A stretch of DNA of 64,000 nucleotides, taken from NCBI RefSeq assembly GCF_013346935.1, contig NZ_JAAEEB010000003.1:62001-126000 (forward strand). Direction: 5' to 3'. Position numbers and translations under genes: made by a program. Below the pieces are notes generated by a model, which did no database searches, was not told the DNA's origin, and saw only the letters and a list, made by a program, of their open reading frames with translations. Position 1 is the stretch's first letter. Each line of letters starts with the position of its first letter. This DNA is from Lactobacillus melliventris (lineage in GTDB: Bacteria > Bacillota > Bacilli > Lactobacillales > Lactobacillaceae). Below, in pieces: positions 8,754 to 17,742 of this stretch.

Positions 8754-9752
8754 ATGTTTAAAATAGTAGCCTATGGCGTTCGCGAAAATGAAGTTGATTA
8801 TTTTAAAAAATTAAATAAATATAATTATGAATTGCAGCTGGAATCCGACATGTTAACTCATGATAATGTTGAAACGGCTAAGGGAGCAGATGCAGTTTTA
8901 CTCAGAGCCAACTGTTTAGGTGATGCAACCAACCTGGCCAAATTCAACGAGTGGGGCATTAAATATGTTTTCACGAGAACAGTAGGATATAACCATATTG
9001 ATCTCAAGGCCGCTAAGAAATATGATATGAAAGTTGCCCGCGTTCCTGCTTATTCACCATACGCAGTGGCTGAATTAGCTATGACTTTAGGGATGATGCT
9101 CTTTAGACATACCGCCTTAGCTACCACCTTGACTAATAAGGGAAACTTTTCAGTTTCGACTGCCACTTTTTCAGGTGAAGTTCATTCAAGTACAGTAGGT
9201 ATCATTGGTACTGGTAGAATTGGAGCTACGGAAGCACAACTGTATCATGGCATGGGGACCAATGTTTTGGGCTATGATCCTTATCCGAGTGATTTTGCCA
9301 AACAATACGTAAAGTTTGTAAGTCAAGACGAATTACTAGCTCAATCAGACATTGTTTCAATTCATGTACCGTATTTCCCAGGGCAAAATGATAATTTGAT
9401 AGATGAAGCTTTTCTAGGTAAAATGAAGAACAATGCGGTTCTGGTCAATACTGCCAGATCACAACTGGCAGATTATCCTGCTGTAATTAAGGCGATTAAG
9501 GACGGTCAAATTGCCGGCTTTGCAAGCGATGTTCTGCCTGATGAAGCAGAAGTTTTAGGCCATAATTATAATGGCAATATCACTAATGATTTAACCAGAC
9601 AATTAACAGAATTGTATCCTAAGGTTTTATTAACACCTCATATTGGTTCATATACCAGTCCTGCTTTAACAGACATGATCAACGTCAGTTATGAGAACTT
9701 CCACCAGGTATTAGAGACTGGTCATACTGATAATGATGTGAAACTTGACTAA
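8754..9752 (+). CDS. D-lactate/D-2-hydroxyacid dehydrogenase
   Basis: A 332-residue NAD-dependent D-isomer-specific 2-hydroxyacid dehydrogenase, the size of LdhD and of D-hydroxyisocaproate dehydrogenase. Visible features are the nucleotide-binding GTGRIG (152-157), the preceding SPYAVAELAM helix, catalytic Arg235 in NTARSQ, a Glu in DEAE (263-266), and catalytic His296 in TPHIGSYT. It reduces pyruvate or another 2-oxoacid to the D-hydroxyacid using NADH. Since it is second in an operon behind an AEC carrier, it is probably not the main glycolytic lactate dehydrogenase but acts on the carrier's substrate or product. Substrate preference cannot be read from the sequence. Confidence 0.85.
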   Translation: MFKIVAYGVRENEVDYFKKLNKYNYELQLESDMLTHDNVETAKGADAVLLRANCLGDATNLAKFNEWGIKYVFTRTVGYNHIDLKAAKKYDMKVARVPAYSPYAVAELAMTLGMMLFRHTALATTLTNKGNFSVSTATFSGEVHSSTVGIIGTGRIGATEAQLYHGMGTNVLGYDPYPSDFAKQYVKFVSQDELLAQSDIVSIHVPYFPGQNDNLIDEAFLGKMKNNAVLVNTARSQLADYPAVIKAIKDGQIAGFASDVLPDEAEVLGHNYNGNITNDLTRQLTELYPKVLLTPHIGSYTSPALTDMINVSYENFHQVLETGHTDNDVKLD

Positions 9753-9764
9753 AGTTTATCTAAT

Positions 9765-9798
9765 AAAAAAACAAGCTACGACAATAGCTTGTTTTTTT
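9765..9798. terminator. Bidirectional terminator between convergent operons
   Basis: AAAAAAACAAGCTA pairs perfectly with TAGCTTGTTTTTTT around CGACAA. It serves the dehydrogenase operon on the plus strand and overlaps the last codon of the response-regulator gene on the minus strand. Confidence 0.9.
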
Positions 9799-10483
9799 AT
9801 TTATTCAATTTATATATTTTAATTGGTCGACCAACCTTTAAATAGTGCACTTTAGCTGAAAGCTTGCCCGTTCTTTCCAAATAATCCAAATATTTTTTGG
9901 TAGTAATGCGTGATAATTTTGATTGTCGAGCTACATCTTGATTGGAAAATTCACCAGCAAGTTGGGAAATAGCAGTTTTAATTTTGGTTAAGGAAAAATC
10001 TGAAAGCCCTTTAGGCAACCCGGTCTCATCATTTAAGTTATTCATATCTTGGGTAATAAAAATATGATCAAGTTCACCTTGTGACACCGTGTTGTTTTTT
10101 TGCAATACTTCGTTATATTTTAAAAAATGTTCAATTGCCTCTTTAAAACGTTTAAAAGAAAAAGGTTTGAGCAAGTAGTCCAAAACACCATATTTTAAAG
10201 CCATATTGATGTTGGTACTGTCTTTGGCGGCAGAAAGCATAATGACATTGGGATGGAGATTATGCTGAATAAATTGTTCCAGTAATTCGGTGCCAGAAGT
10301 TTTAGGAAGGTAAACATCAAGCAGAATCAGATCAGGGTTGATTTTTTTAGTAATTGCTAGTGCCTTTTTGGCAGTAGCAGTTTGATAAACAGTCAGGTTT
10401 TCCGGCTTAATAATTCTCATTAAATATTGTTTGTTAATCGAGCTGACCATCGGGTCATCTTCAACTATTAAAATTGTTAACAT
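9797..10483 (-). CDS. Response regulator, CitB/DcuR family
   Basis: A 228-residue two-component response regulator. The receiver domain (1-125) has the acidic pocket E8-D9-D10, phospho-acceptor Asp56 in LILLDVYLP, and Lys106 in LLKPF. The C-terminal part (about 160-228) is a winged-helix output domain of the CitB/DcuR/MalR type (FSNQDVARQSKLSRITTKKYLDYL). The gene starts 1 base after the stop of the sensor kinase, so the two are cotranscribed. It probably activates the convergent carrier-dehydrogenase operon in response to an external carboxylate; that target is inferred from position only. Confidence 0.9.
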   Translation of the reverse strand: MLTILIVEDDPMVSSINKQYLMRIIKPENLTVYQTATAKKALAITKKINPDLILLDVYLPKTSGTELLEQFIQHNLHPNVIMLSAAKDSTNINMALKYGVLDYLLKPFSFKRFKEAIEHFLKYNEVLQKNNTVSQGELDHIFITQDMNNLNDETGLPKGLSDFSLTKIKTAISQLAGEFSNQDVARQSKLSRITTKKYLDYLERTGKLSAKVHYLKVGRPIKIYKLNK

Positions 10484-10484
10484 T

Positions 10485-12080
10485 TTATTCCTTTTCGTTT
10501 TTTTCCTGCAAAGGCAATTCTATATAAAAATTGCTACCATGAGGTTTACAAGATGAAACTTCAAGATGGCCACTATAGGATTTAATGATTTGCTGTACCA
10601 GAATAAGTCCATAGCCGTGATCCTTGCCCTTAGTTGAATACTTCTGTTTAAATAAATGCTTTTTAACTGCGCTCGCAATGCCAGTACCGGTATCAGCAAC
10701 TTCAATAATTAAGACTGAACTTTCATTATCGAAATTAATTGCCAAGGTGATTTTGCCGCTATCTTTAATTGCTGCAAGCGAATTATCAATGAGGTTGCCC
10801 AGTATTTTAATCAGGTCTAAATTTAATTGCTCAGTTACAACCTTTTGCGGTAAATTGGAGTCTGGCGTAATTTCCAAGTTGACTCTTTGCTCTTGCGCCT
10901 GGTTCATTTTTCCAGTTAAAAAGCCAACAAGCGCAGGGGATTCGAGCTGTTTATTCAGTTGACCAAATTCTTGCTGGTAATTTTGGTTTATTTTTGCAAT
11001 GAATGAATTAACTTGATCATACTGCTTTAATTCAATCATGCCGTAAATTGCCTGCAATTTATTTAAAAATTCGTGTGACTGTGCCCTTAGTGACTGAATG
11101 TATTGTTGGCTGCCGGCAAGCTGTTCGGATAACTTCTGGTATTTGGACTGATCCTGCAGTAGAGCTACTTGACCAAAAATCTGCTTATGGTATACCAGCT
11201 GGCTGACCGAAACAATATATTCTTTAGCATTGATCAAGACAAGTTCATTTGTCTTAGGTAATTGTTGGCTGTCTGCAAATAATAAATCAATTAGATTTTT
11301 ATCCAGGGCTTTTCCCACCATTAAGGAAGGGAAAGATTTTTTAGCCAAATAATTAGCTGTAATTAAAATTTTGTGATTATTTACAACAATAAGCGCTTCA
11401 TCAATACTGTCATTAATAGCATATAATTCTGTGAGCTTAAATGCAATTTCGTTTGGTTCCATATCAAACAGCGTTTTTTTAATGCGTCTTGATATTAATA
11501 AAGCCAGCAGTATGCCAATTATTAATGAAACTAGAGAGCCAATTACAACTGATCTTTGGGCGACTCGAATAACTTTATTAATTGATTTGTCAGTGAGACC
11601 AACACAAACTATTCCGATTTGCTGCTTGTGTGCAAAAATTGGGCGGAAAATCCGGTAGCCAGTTCCCAAAACACCCATACGGTGAGAATAATGCGCCTTA
11701 CCAGAGCTTGATTTTTGAGCATCAGAAGGCGAACTGAATTTTTTGCCGATATGATTCTCAGAAGGATGGGAATAGCGGACGTAATTATTGTCAAGTACCA
11801 CAATAAAGTCTACTTTAGTTTCTTTTTTAACTTGTTCGGCATATTTTTGGATCGGGTTATATGTTGTGGGTTTGACTTTTTTTCTTAAAGCAATTTGTAC
11901 CTGCTCATTATTGGCCACAATTTTAGACACACTATTAATTTCTTCTTTGATGATTTGTTTTTGATTTTGCGCTACTTTGTATGAGGTGATGGTTCCAGCA
12001 GTTAGAATAAAAACAATGGTGGTAAAGAAAACCAGAAAAATAGTTTTTGTTTGCAGCGTAAAACGTGTTTTTTTAAACAT
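10485..12080 (-). CDS. Sensor histidine kinase, DcuS/CitA family
   Basis: A 531-residue membrane kinase. TM1 is about 13-33, followed by an extracellular PAS-like (sCache) ligand domain with the family motifs RYSHP (102-106) and YRIFRP (142-147), which in DcuS/CitA contact the carboxylates of citrate or C4-dicarboxylates. TM2 is about 177-197, then a cytoplasmic PAS (about 215-315), a dimerisation segment with the family H-box LRAQSHEFLNKL (His336), and an HATPase domain with ILGNLIDNSLAAI and DTGTGI boxes. It is the first gene of a kinase-regulator operon. Ligand-binding residues appear intact, so a di- or tricarboxylate ligand is likely. Confidence 0.9.
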   Translation of the reverse strand: MFKKTRFTLQTKTIFLVFFTTIVFILTAGTITSYKVAQNQKQIIKEEINSVSKIVANNEQVQIALRKKVKPTTYNPIQKYAEQVKKETKVDFIVVLDNNYVRYSHPSENHIGKKFSSPSDAQKSSSGKAHYSHRMGVLGTGYRIFRPIFAHKQQIGIVCVGLTDKSINKVIRVAQRSVVIGSLVSLIIGILLALLISRRIKKTLFDMEPNEIAFKLTELYAINDSIDEALIVVNNHKILITANYLAKKSFPSLMVGKALDKNLIDLLFADSQQLPKTNELVLINAKEYIVSVSQLVYHKQIFGQVALLQDQSKYQKLSEQLAGSQQYIQSLRAQSHEFLNKLQAIYGMIELKQYDQVNSFIAKINQNYQQEFGQLNKQLESPALVGFLTGKMNQAQEQRVNLEITPDSNLPQKVVTEQLNLDLIKILGNLIDNSLAAIKDSGKITLAINFDNESSVLIIEVADTGTGIASAVKKHLFKQKYSTKGKDHGYGLILVQQIIKSYSGHLEVSSCKPHGSNFYIELPLQEKNEKE

Positions 12081-12243
12081 ATATCTGCCTTTGATATTGG
12101 ATAACTTAATATCTCTTTCATACAGCTGAGACCCCTTAATTATTATTAGAATAATATTTTTGATAAAATCACATTTTACTTATACTATAAAATATGATAA
12201 AATGATTAAAATAAATTAGAAGAGAAAGGCTGTGGGAAATGAG

Positions 12244-12621
12244 ATGAAAATGAAATTAGCAAGAGTTGCTTTACTGTGGTTGTGTATAATTGAAATGGAG
12301 GCTTTTTTCTCCAATAAGCCGAATTATAACTTAATATGGTCAATTAGTGCATTCATCATAACAATAATTGCTACGGCTTGCTTTGAAGTAAAAGAAGAAA
12401 CATTTACTAAGCAAGTCGAAAATGATTTATTTTATTTTATGGCATTGCAAGGTGCACCTATTAGTTTTGAAACTTTATATTTGTTGAATATGACAGATGA
12501 ACAAGAAGATCACCCATTATTGATATTCTTAATTATTGTATTAAATCTAATCTGTGTGATTTTATTTGACTATTTAATTAATCGGGCTAAATTTTACCAA
12601 GCTGAAAGTAAAAATGAATAA
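12244..12621 (+). CDS. Small membrane protein of unknown function
   Basis: About 125 residues with three hydrophobic segments (near 5-20, 30-47 and 92-112) and an acidic loop (NMTDEQEDH). The start is uncertain: GAAAGG lies 2 nt before a GTG at 12232 and 14 nt before the ATG at 12244 chosen here; another ATG lies at 12250. I recognise no family. It stands alone between the sensor kinase operon and a terminator. Confidence 0.6.
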   Translation: MKMKLARVALLWLCIIEMEAFFSNKPNYNLIWSISAFIITIIATACFEVKEETFTKQVENDLFYFMALQGAPISFETLYLLNMTDEQEDHPLLIFLIIVLNLICVILFDYLINRAKFYQAESKNE

Positions 12622-12639
12622 AATTTAACAAGATTTGAG

Positions 12640-12670
12640 TACCAGGCAACTATACTGCTTGGTATTTTTT
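12640..12670 (+). terminator. Intrinsic terminator
   Basis: TACCAGGCA pairs with TGCTTGGTA (one G-T pair) around ACTATAC and is followed by six T. It ends the small membrane-protein gene. Confidence 0.8.
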
Positions 12671-12690
12671 CTAGCATAAAGTACGTTAGA

Positions 12691-13092
12691 CTATTTGATA
12701 GTCCCTGGCTTTATTTCTGGCTTATTCGAAAACTTTTCAATACTAATCAGCTTTTTCTTTAGTTTAGAGTGAAACAAGTATGAACCTTTATTTGATAAAA
12801 AAGCGACACCATTCTCTTTACCATTATTTGCTTTTAAGCTAAACACACTGTCACTTATGCGTTTATATGTGCCTCTTTCAAATTGATGTCCGTCGACATT
12901 TATAGCATATTCGGGGTCCAAACCAAACGAAATTTCCACATGAGGATTGGAAGGATTTAGTGGCATTGCATTATTAGTAAAACCCCCAAATACAGTGGGC
13001 GGGTTTCTAGTATCATAGAGCAAAAAGCCTAAAGTGATAATAAATAAGAATCCAAAAATGTAGGTAGTAATTTTGTAACCATTTTTCTTCAT
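12691..13092 (-). CDS. Membrane-anchored extracellular protein, unknown
   Basis: A 133-residue protein with an N-terminal membrane anchor or signal (residues 8-27, KITTYIFGFLFIITLGFLLY) and an extracellular domain of about 105 residues predicted to be mostly beta. There is no lipobox cysteine and no cysteine at all in the domain. GGAG precedes the ATG by 7-8 nt. No family recognised. It is read opposite to both neighbours. Confidence 0.6.
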   Translation of the reverse strand: MKKNGYKITTYIFGFLFIITLGFLLYDTRNPPTVFGGFTNNAMPLNPSNPHVEISFGLDPEYAINVDGHQFERGTYKRISDSVFSLKANNGKENGVAFLSNKGSYLFHSKLKKKLISIEKFSNKPEIKPGTIK

Positions 13093-13277
13093 GAGTTTTT
13101 CTCCGATGGTGAGGTAAAAGTAGAGGGTTTTCTACTAGCGTAATGCTTGTTGACTATTTATCTACATATAATAATAGAATCTAATTTTTGTCAAACTTAA
13201 TTTGGAATTTACAAAATAGCGGCATTAATAATATACTTAAATAAAGTAGCAGTGTATGCATAATAGCAATCGATTAT

Positions 13278-14210
13278 ATGAATATAGGCCAAAAAATGAG
13301 TACATCAGTGATAGAAAACGTAGAAATTAACGGCGCTAAACTATATTTTTCAATTAGTTCAAAGCAAGGCCGGAAACCAATCATTTTATATTTGCATGGT
13401 GGTCCAGGGGATGCCTGCATTCCCTTAACGAAAAAATTTAATAGCGAACTAGAAGATCATTTTATTTTTGTTAATCTGGAACAAAGAGGTAGTGGACTGT
13501 CATACTACAAGTTTTCACCTGAAGAAGACTTGTCCATTGACACCATCTTGGCAGATATTCATCAGTTTGTGCTTTATTTATTAAAACGGTTAAAACAAGA
13601 TAAATTGATCATTATGGGTCATTCTTGGGGCACGGTTTTAGGGCTCTATTTTATTCAAAAGTATCCAGACCTGGTTACGCAATACATCGGAATTGGTCAA
13701 GTCGTTAATATGAAAAAGAATATTGCTCTACAAAAAGCTTTTTTAAGAACAAAAATGAAAAATACTGCCAAACTTGACCAACTTGATTTTGTCCATGAAC
13801 CAACTAAGGCCAGCCTCAAATTAACTAAAATGATTGTGGCTTATGGTGGCTCAATCTATGGCGCTAAAAACTACCGCAAATTAATTTGGCCGTTTATATC
13901 TGCTAAAGATTATTCTTTTAAAGACTTAATTCATCGCTTGCAGGGCTCGAAACAATCAATTCAGTATTTCTGGGAAGAATTAATGGACGTTAATTTTGAA
14001 AATGTTCTGCATTTTGCCGTTCCCATCACTTTCTGTGAGGGCAGGCATGACCACCATGTGTCCTCGCAATTGACTGCAGAATATGCTGCTAAAATTACTA
14101 GTCCGTGCAATATAATTTGGTTTGACCATTCCGGTCATTTCCCGCAGTGGGAGGAGCCAACTAAATTTAATCAGGAAATTATTAGGCTTTTAGAGTCACA
14201 AGCAAACTAA
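13278..14210 (+). CDS. Alpha/beta hydrolase, proline iminopeptidase-like (S33)
   Basis: A 310-residue hydrolase with the S33/PIP-type oxyanion motif HGGPG (40-44), nucleophile elbow GHSWG with Ser116, an acid in the GRHDHH segment, and the catalytic His in HSGHFPQWEEP. Members release N-terminal proline or cleave other small amides and esters. The lid sequence differs from PepI (294 residues), so activity on prolyl peptides is possible but not certain. The ATG at 13278 has no clear ribosome site; a second ATG at 13296 follows a weak ATAGG. It is monocistronic, ended by a strong terminator. Confidence 0.8.
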   Translation: MNIGQKMSTSVIENVEINGAKLYFSISSKQGRKPIILYLHGGPGDACIPLTKKFNSELEDHFIFVNLEQRGSGLSYYKFSPEEDLSIDTILADIHQFVLYLLKRLKQDKLIIMGHSWGTVLGLYFIQKYPDLVTQYIGIGQVVNMKKNIALQKAFLRTKMKNTAKLDQLDFVHEPTKASLKLTKMIVAYGGSIYGAKNYRKLIWPFISAKDYSFKDLIHRLQGSKQSIQYFWEELMDVNFENVLHFAVPITFCEGRHDHHVSSQLTAEYAAKITSPCNIIWFDHSGHFPQWEEPTKFNQEIIRLLESQAN

Positions 14211-14257
14211 AAAACTGGCAAATCACGTTATTAACAGCGTGAGTTTACCAGTTTTTT
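14209..14257. terminator. Bidirectional terminator
   Basis: An arm AAAAACTGGCAAATCACG pairs with CGTGAGTTTACCAGTTTTTT (two mismatches) around a short loop. It serves the hydrolase gene on the plus strand and the ABC importer on the minus strand. Confidence 0.85.
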
Positions 14258-14275
14258 ATGTTTAATTAGACCTTA

Positions 14276-15025
14276 TTAATTATTCTGAAAATTACTCAAA
14301 AACTTGACGGTTTTTTCATTTTGCGGATGATTGAATAATTGATCAGGTTTACCTTGTTCAGTAATTATTCCATCGCTGATGAAAAACATTTGGTCGGAAA
14401 TCTCCTTCGCAAATGCCATTTCGTGCGTTACGATAATCATCGTTAAGCCTGTAGTAGCCAGGTTCTTCATAACGCTTAAAACTTCTCCGACCATCTCAGG
14501 ATCCAAAGCACTAGTAGGCTCATCAAATAACAGAATTTCAGGATCCATGCAGATAGCACGGGCAATCGCAACCCGTTGTTGTTGGCCACCTGAAAGCTGG
14601 CTGGGACGAGCATTAACGTATTGCTCCATGCCCACCTTTTTCAGATTGGTAAGCGCAATTTTACGTGCCTCGTCTTTTGACCGTTTCAATACTAATTCTT
14701 GACCGACCATACAATTAGCTAAAACGTTCTTATTTTCAAACAAGTCAAATTGTTGGAAAACCATGCCGACTTTAGCCCGATAAATATTGCGATTATAGTT
14801 TGGTGCCAAAACATTTTCACCGTGAAAATCAACCTCGCCGGCAGTAGGCTCTTCTAGCAGGTTAATGCAACGCAAAGTAGTTGATTTACCACCACCTGAA
14901 GGACCGATAATGGTGGCAATTTCACCTTTATTAATGTCAAAAGAGATATCTTTTAAAACTTGGTGTTCACCGAATGTTTTCTTGATGTGCTTTAAACTTA
15001 AAATAGTTTCGTTTGTTTCAGTCAT
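14276..15025 (-). CDS. Amino-acid ABC importer ATP-binding protein (GlnQ type), probable lysine
   Basis: A 249-residue ATPase of the polar-amino-acid uptake family. Walker [10 protein letters not shown] is at 41-49, the Q-loop in VFQQFDLF, signature LSGGQQQR at 144-151, Walker B ILLFDEP at 164-170, and the switch His in VTHEM. Its ATG shares one base with the stop codon of the upstream substrate-binding/permease gene, so translation is coupled. The operon is read from a lysine riboswitch, so lysine is the best substrate prediction. Confidence 0.9.
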   Translation of the reverse strand: MTETNETILSLKHIKKTFGEHQVLKDISFDINKGEIATIIGPSGGGKSTTLRCINLLEEPTAGEVDFHGENVLAPNYNRNIYRAKVGMVFQQFDLFENKNVLANCMVGQELVLKRSKDEARKIALTNLKKVGMEQYVNARPSQLSGGQQQRVAIARAICMDPEILLFDEPTSALDPEMVGEVLSVMKNLATTGLTMIIVTHEMAFAKEISDQMFFISDGIITEQGKPDQLFNHPQNEKTVKFLSNFQNN

Positions 15026-16650
15026 TAGTTCTTAGCCTCCATGTCTTTAGGTGTGCCCACTTGAACTTGGTTTGCCATTAAGTTGTAATTCTTACTTCCT
15101 TGGAGGTGTTTTTCAATTAAGTTGAAAATTCTCGTGATGGTAAAGGTCAAGATGAGGTAGATAGCAGAAATTGTCAGGTAAGTTGGGAAGAACTTGAATG
15201 TCTGACTAGCAACAGTTGAACCAACGAAGAACAACTCTGATACGGAGATGATGCTCAGGACTGAAGTATCCTTGATATTAACGATAAATTCGTTAGTAAT
15301 TGAAGGAAGGCAGTTCTTGATCGCTTGTGGCAAAATAATGTGCCACATTCTTTGATTATGAGTCATTCCTAGCGCACTGGCTGCCTCAAACTGACCTTCG
15401 GGTGTAGAAATAATGCCTCCGCGAATAATTTCGGCTAAATACGCTCCAGTGTTGATGGAAACGATGATTAGTGCGGCGACAGTTCTGTCAATATTCAGGT
15501 GCCAGAATTGGGCAATACCATAGTAAATCACAGCTGCTTGCACCATCATTGGCGTGCCCCGGAAGACTTCGATGTAAACTGAAAGTAGCCAGTTGACAAA
15601 CTTGAGCAGCCATCTTTTACCGGTAGTAGTTGGTGTAGGAATGGTTCTGACGATACCAACTGCCAGACCGATAAAGAAACCTGCAATGGTACCAACTGAG
15701 GCCAGAAGCAGCGTCATGCCGATACCATTTAAGATCATGCCGCCATATTGGCGCCACATTGATACTAACCACGGTTCTGACTTAGTCTTTTTACCTTTTT
15801 TGTTATTATCAGTTTTGGGCTGCTGCTTAACAGCTTCAGTCATTAGCTTAGTTCTTTTTGCTTCAGGAATAGTAGCTAATATCTGATTAACACTCTTAAG
15901 CAGTGCTTTATTGGGCTTAGCGATTCCGATGGCAGTGACAGACTCATCTTTTGTGGCGTGGAAACCAGCCATTTTGCTGACAGGAATTGACTTAATGTCA
16001 GGATCAACCATCTTAAAGGAAGTTGATTCAGTGTCCTCGGCAACATAGCCATCAATAGTACCGGAGATTAAACTTTGCCGCATTGCCGCAAAATCACGCA
16101 TAGCCGGTTGACGCTTAGCGCCCTTTAACTGCTTGATCAGGTCATAGTGGAAAGTACCTTGTTGCGCCGTTAATTTTGCACCCTTAAAGTCGGTTAGTTT
16201 CTTAGCGTTAGCGTATCTGCTATTAATCTTGGTAATTACCACAAAAGTACTGTTTCTATAAGGCTGAGAGAAATTAATGGCTTTTTCACGCTCAGCTGTA
16301 GGGCTCATGCCGGCAATAATCAAATCGGCTTTGCCACTGGTTAGAGCAGGCAGCAAACCATCCCATTCGGTCTTAACTACTTCAACTTTTCGATGCAATT
16401 TTTGCCCAATAATTTTGGCAATTTTAACATCATAGCCATTGGCGAATTCTTTTGAACCCTCAATAGGTACAGCACCGTTAGCATCATTTGTTTGTGTCCA
16501 ATTGTAAGGCTGGTAATTAGCTTCCATGGCTACTTTTAATGTGCCCTCATCTTTTTTAGCAGCAGCTTCAGTAAGACTAAAATTAGCTGCTATGCTCAAA
16601 CAAGTGAATAAGGCAACTAGGGTAGCCAACCACTTAAATCTTGACTTCAT
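15025..16650 (-). CDS. Amino-acid ABC importer: substrate-binding protein fused to permease, probable lysine
   Basis: A 541-residue fusion of the GlnP type. The start is ATG at 16650 with GGAGG 8 nt upstream; the longer open frame to 16743 runs through a terminator hairpin and is not coding. Residues 1-30 are a signal peptide/anchor, and about 38-275 are a periplasmic-binding-protein type 3 domain (LKVAMEANYQPYNW, ...VVKTEWDGLLPALTSGKADLIIAGMS). A linker (KQQPKTDNNKKGKK) leads to a permease domain with about five TM helices and the EAA loop EAASALGMTHNQRMWHIILPQA. It pairs with the downstream ATPase. The leader carries a lysine riboswitch and terminator, so expression should fall when lysine is plentiful. 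Confidence 0.9.
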   Translation of the reverse strand: MKSRFKWLATLVALFTCLSIAANFSLTEAAAKKDEGTLKVAMEANYQPYNWTQTNDANGAVPIEGSKEFANGYDVKIAKIIGQKLHRKVEVVKTEWDGLLPALTSGKADLIIAGMSPTAEREKAINFSQPYRNSTFVVITKINSRYANAKKLTDFKGAKLTAQQGTFHYDLIKQLKGAKRQPAMRDFAAMRQSLISGTIDGYVAEDTESTSFKMVDPDIKSIPVSKMAGFHATKDESVTAIGIAKPNKALLKSVNQILATIPEAKRTKLMTEAVKQQPKTDNNKKGKKTKSEPWLVSMWRQYGGMILNGIGMTLLLASVGTIAGFFIGLAVGIVRTIPTPTTTGKRWLLKFVNWLLSVYIEVFRGTPMMVQAAVIYYGIAQFWHLNIDRTVAALIIVSINTGAYLAEIIRGGIISTPEGQFEAASALGMTHNQRMWHIILPQAIKNCLPSITNEFIVNIKDTSVLSIISVSELFFVGSTVASQTFKFFPTYLTISAIYLILTFTITRIFNLIEKHLQGSKNYNLMANQVQVGTPKDMEAKN

Positions 16651-16703
16651 TTTGAAAACCTCCACAAAATATGTTTCAAATAAAGCCAATACAATAAAAG
16701 CGT

Positions 16704-16740
16704 AAACAAAAACCTCGCTGTTAATCAAAACAACGAGGTT
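16704..16740 (-). terminator. Riboswitch-controlled leader terminator
   Basis: On the minus strand AACCTCGTTGTT pairs with AACAGCGAGGTT (one G-T pair) around TTGATT, followed by TTTGTTT. It lies between the lysine aptamer and the importer start codon and is the expression platform. Confidence 0.85.
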
Positions 16741-16766
16741 CATAATCTATTTTTAAAACAAATCAT

Positions 16767-16929
16767 ATAGCGCTCCCTGGGGACTAACCAGGACAGTCTG
16801 CAAAATATTCTCTTGCAGCCCAACAAGAAAATTGAAACGAACAATATTCTTATTTCGGCGGTAATTCTTATCCTGAACTTCACAGTGTTCGCTCACTCAG
16901 ATCAGTTTTGTAATAACCGCGACCTCTAT
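16767..16929 (-). promoter_or_regulatory. Lysine riboswitch (L-box) aptamer
   Basis: The minus-strand leader carries the conserved L-box blocks in the right order: AGAGGTCGCGG near the 5' end, GAAGTTCAGGATAAGAATTA, CCGCCGAAATAAGAA, TGTTGGGCTGCA, TTTTGCAGACTGTC, and the closing AGCGCTAT, whose CTAT can pair with the 5' ATAG. Total length is about 163 nt, normal for the class, and it is followed by a terminator. Lysine binding is expected to favour the terminator and switch off the importer. I identified it from remembered consensus, not a covariance search. Confidence 0.85.
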
Positions 16930-16957
16930 TGCATTGGAAATTATTTAACTTAGAAAA

Positions 16958-16986
16958 ATAATAGGCTATTAAAAGCAACTTGTCAA
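16958..16986 (-). promoter_or_regulatory. Consensus promoter of the lysine-riboswitch operon
   Basis: On the minus strand TTGACA (16986-16981), a 17-nt spacer, and TATTAT (16963-16958). Predicted start of transcription is near 16951, giving a leader of about 300 nt. Confidence 0.85.
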
Positions 16987-17064
16987 TAATTTTATTTAAA
17001 AAATATTTTATAATTATCTCATTTATTTTCTTTTACTATTTTAAAAGACTTCGAAAAGCTACTG

Positions 17065-17697
17065 TTACTGCCAGCCATTGCCACTTTGGTAAGCTTTCTT
17101 TTTCATTCTGGAAACATACGGGTTGCCAGCTACATAGTAACGTAGTTTTTTATTGGCCCATTCTAGTTCAGATTGGCTAACGCCAATTCTGGCACTGGTT
17201 TTAATTTCCTTAGCCAGCTTTTTGTGACTGTCATCTAAATCAATTTTAAAAGGGGAGTCAGTTAAGAAATGTAAATTCCATTTTTTACTGTGAATGCCAA
17301 AAGCCTGCATCATTTTCGCGGGGCCATTAGTTAAAAGGACACCGTCTTTACCCCCGCGATTTTTAATCATCTGCTCTATGCCCCAGACGGGCTCGATGGC
17401 TCTAATTAAAACTCCTTGCGGCTCATTATATTCTTGCGTTGCAACATCAAAAAAGAAATATTGTCTTTGAGCATAAATATAGATGGTTCCGCCTTTGCGA
17501 TAAAGACCTTCATTAGCTGGGCTGCGATGACCGCCGTATGAATGAGCTGCGCGATCTTTGACCCCTAAATATGCTTCCGCTTCTACAATGTAGCCACCCA
17601 TAATATGTTCACCGTCATTGTATGTGAGGGGTCTGCCAATTAAATCTTTAGTAATAGTGGCGGTAGATTTATTAGTAAAATAAGTTGAGTAATTCAT
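17065..17697 (-). CDS. 3-methyladenine DNA glycosylase (Mpg/AAG family)
   Basis: A 210-residue Mpg-type glycosylase that removes alkylated purines in base-excision repair. Family motifs are DLIGRPLTYN, IVEAEAYLG (catalytic Glu region, 37-45), AAHSYGGHRSPANEGLYRKGGTIYIY and GVLIRAIEPVWG, then LTNGPAKMMQAFGI. GGAAG precedes the ATG. The length fits the family. It is read toward the lysine-riboswitch promoter region. Confidence 0.92.
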   Translation of the reverse strand: MNYSTYFTNKSTATITKDLIGRPLTYNDGEHIMGGYIVEAEAYLGVKDRAAHSYGGHRSPANEGLYRKGGTIYIYAQRQYFFFDVATQEYNEPQGVLIRAIEPVWGIEQMIKNRGGKDGVLLTNGPAKMMQAFGIHSKKWNLHFLTDSPFKIDLDDSHKKLAKEIKTSARIGVSQSELEWANKKLRYYVAGNPYVSRMKKKAYQSGNGWQ

Positions 17698-17742
17698 TTT
17701 TTTCTTCCGTGTAGTAAACTTAAATTAAAAGGGGATATTAGC

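Noticed and set aside
16651-16743. Upstream extension of the substrate-binding/permease frame
   Set aside because: It passes through the leader terminator; the ATG at 16650 has GGAGG and begins a signal peptide.
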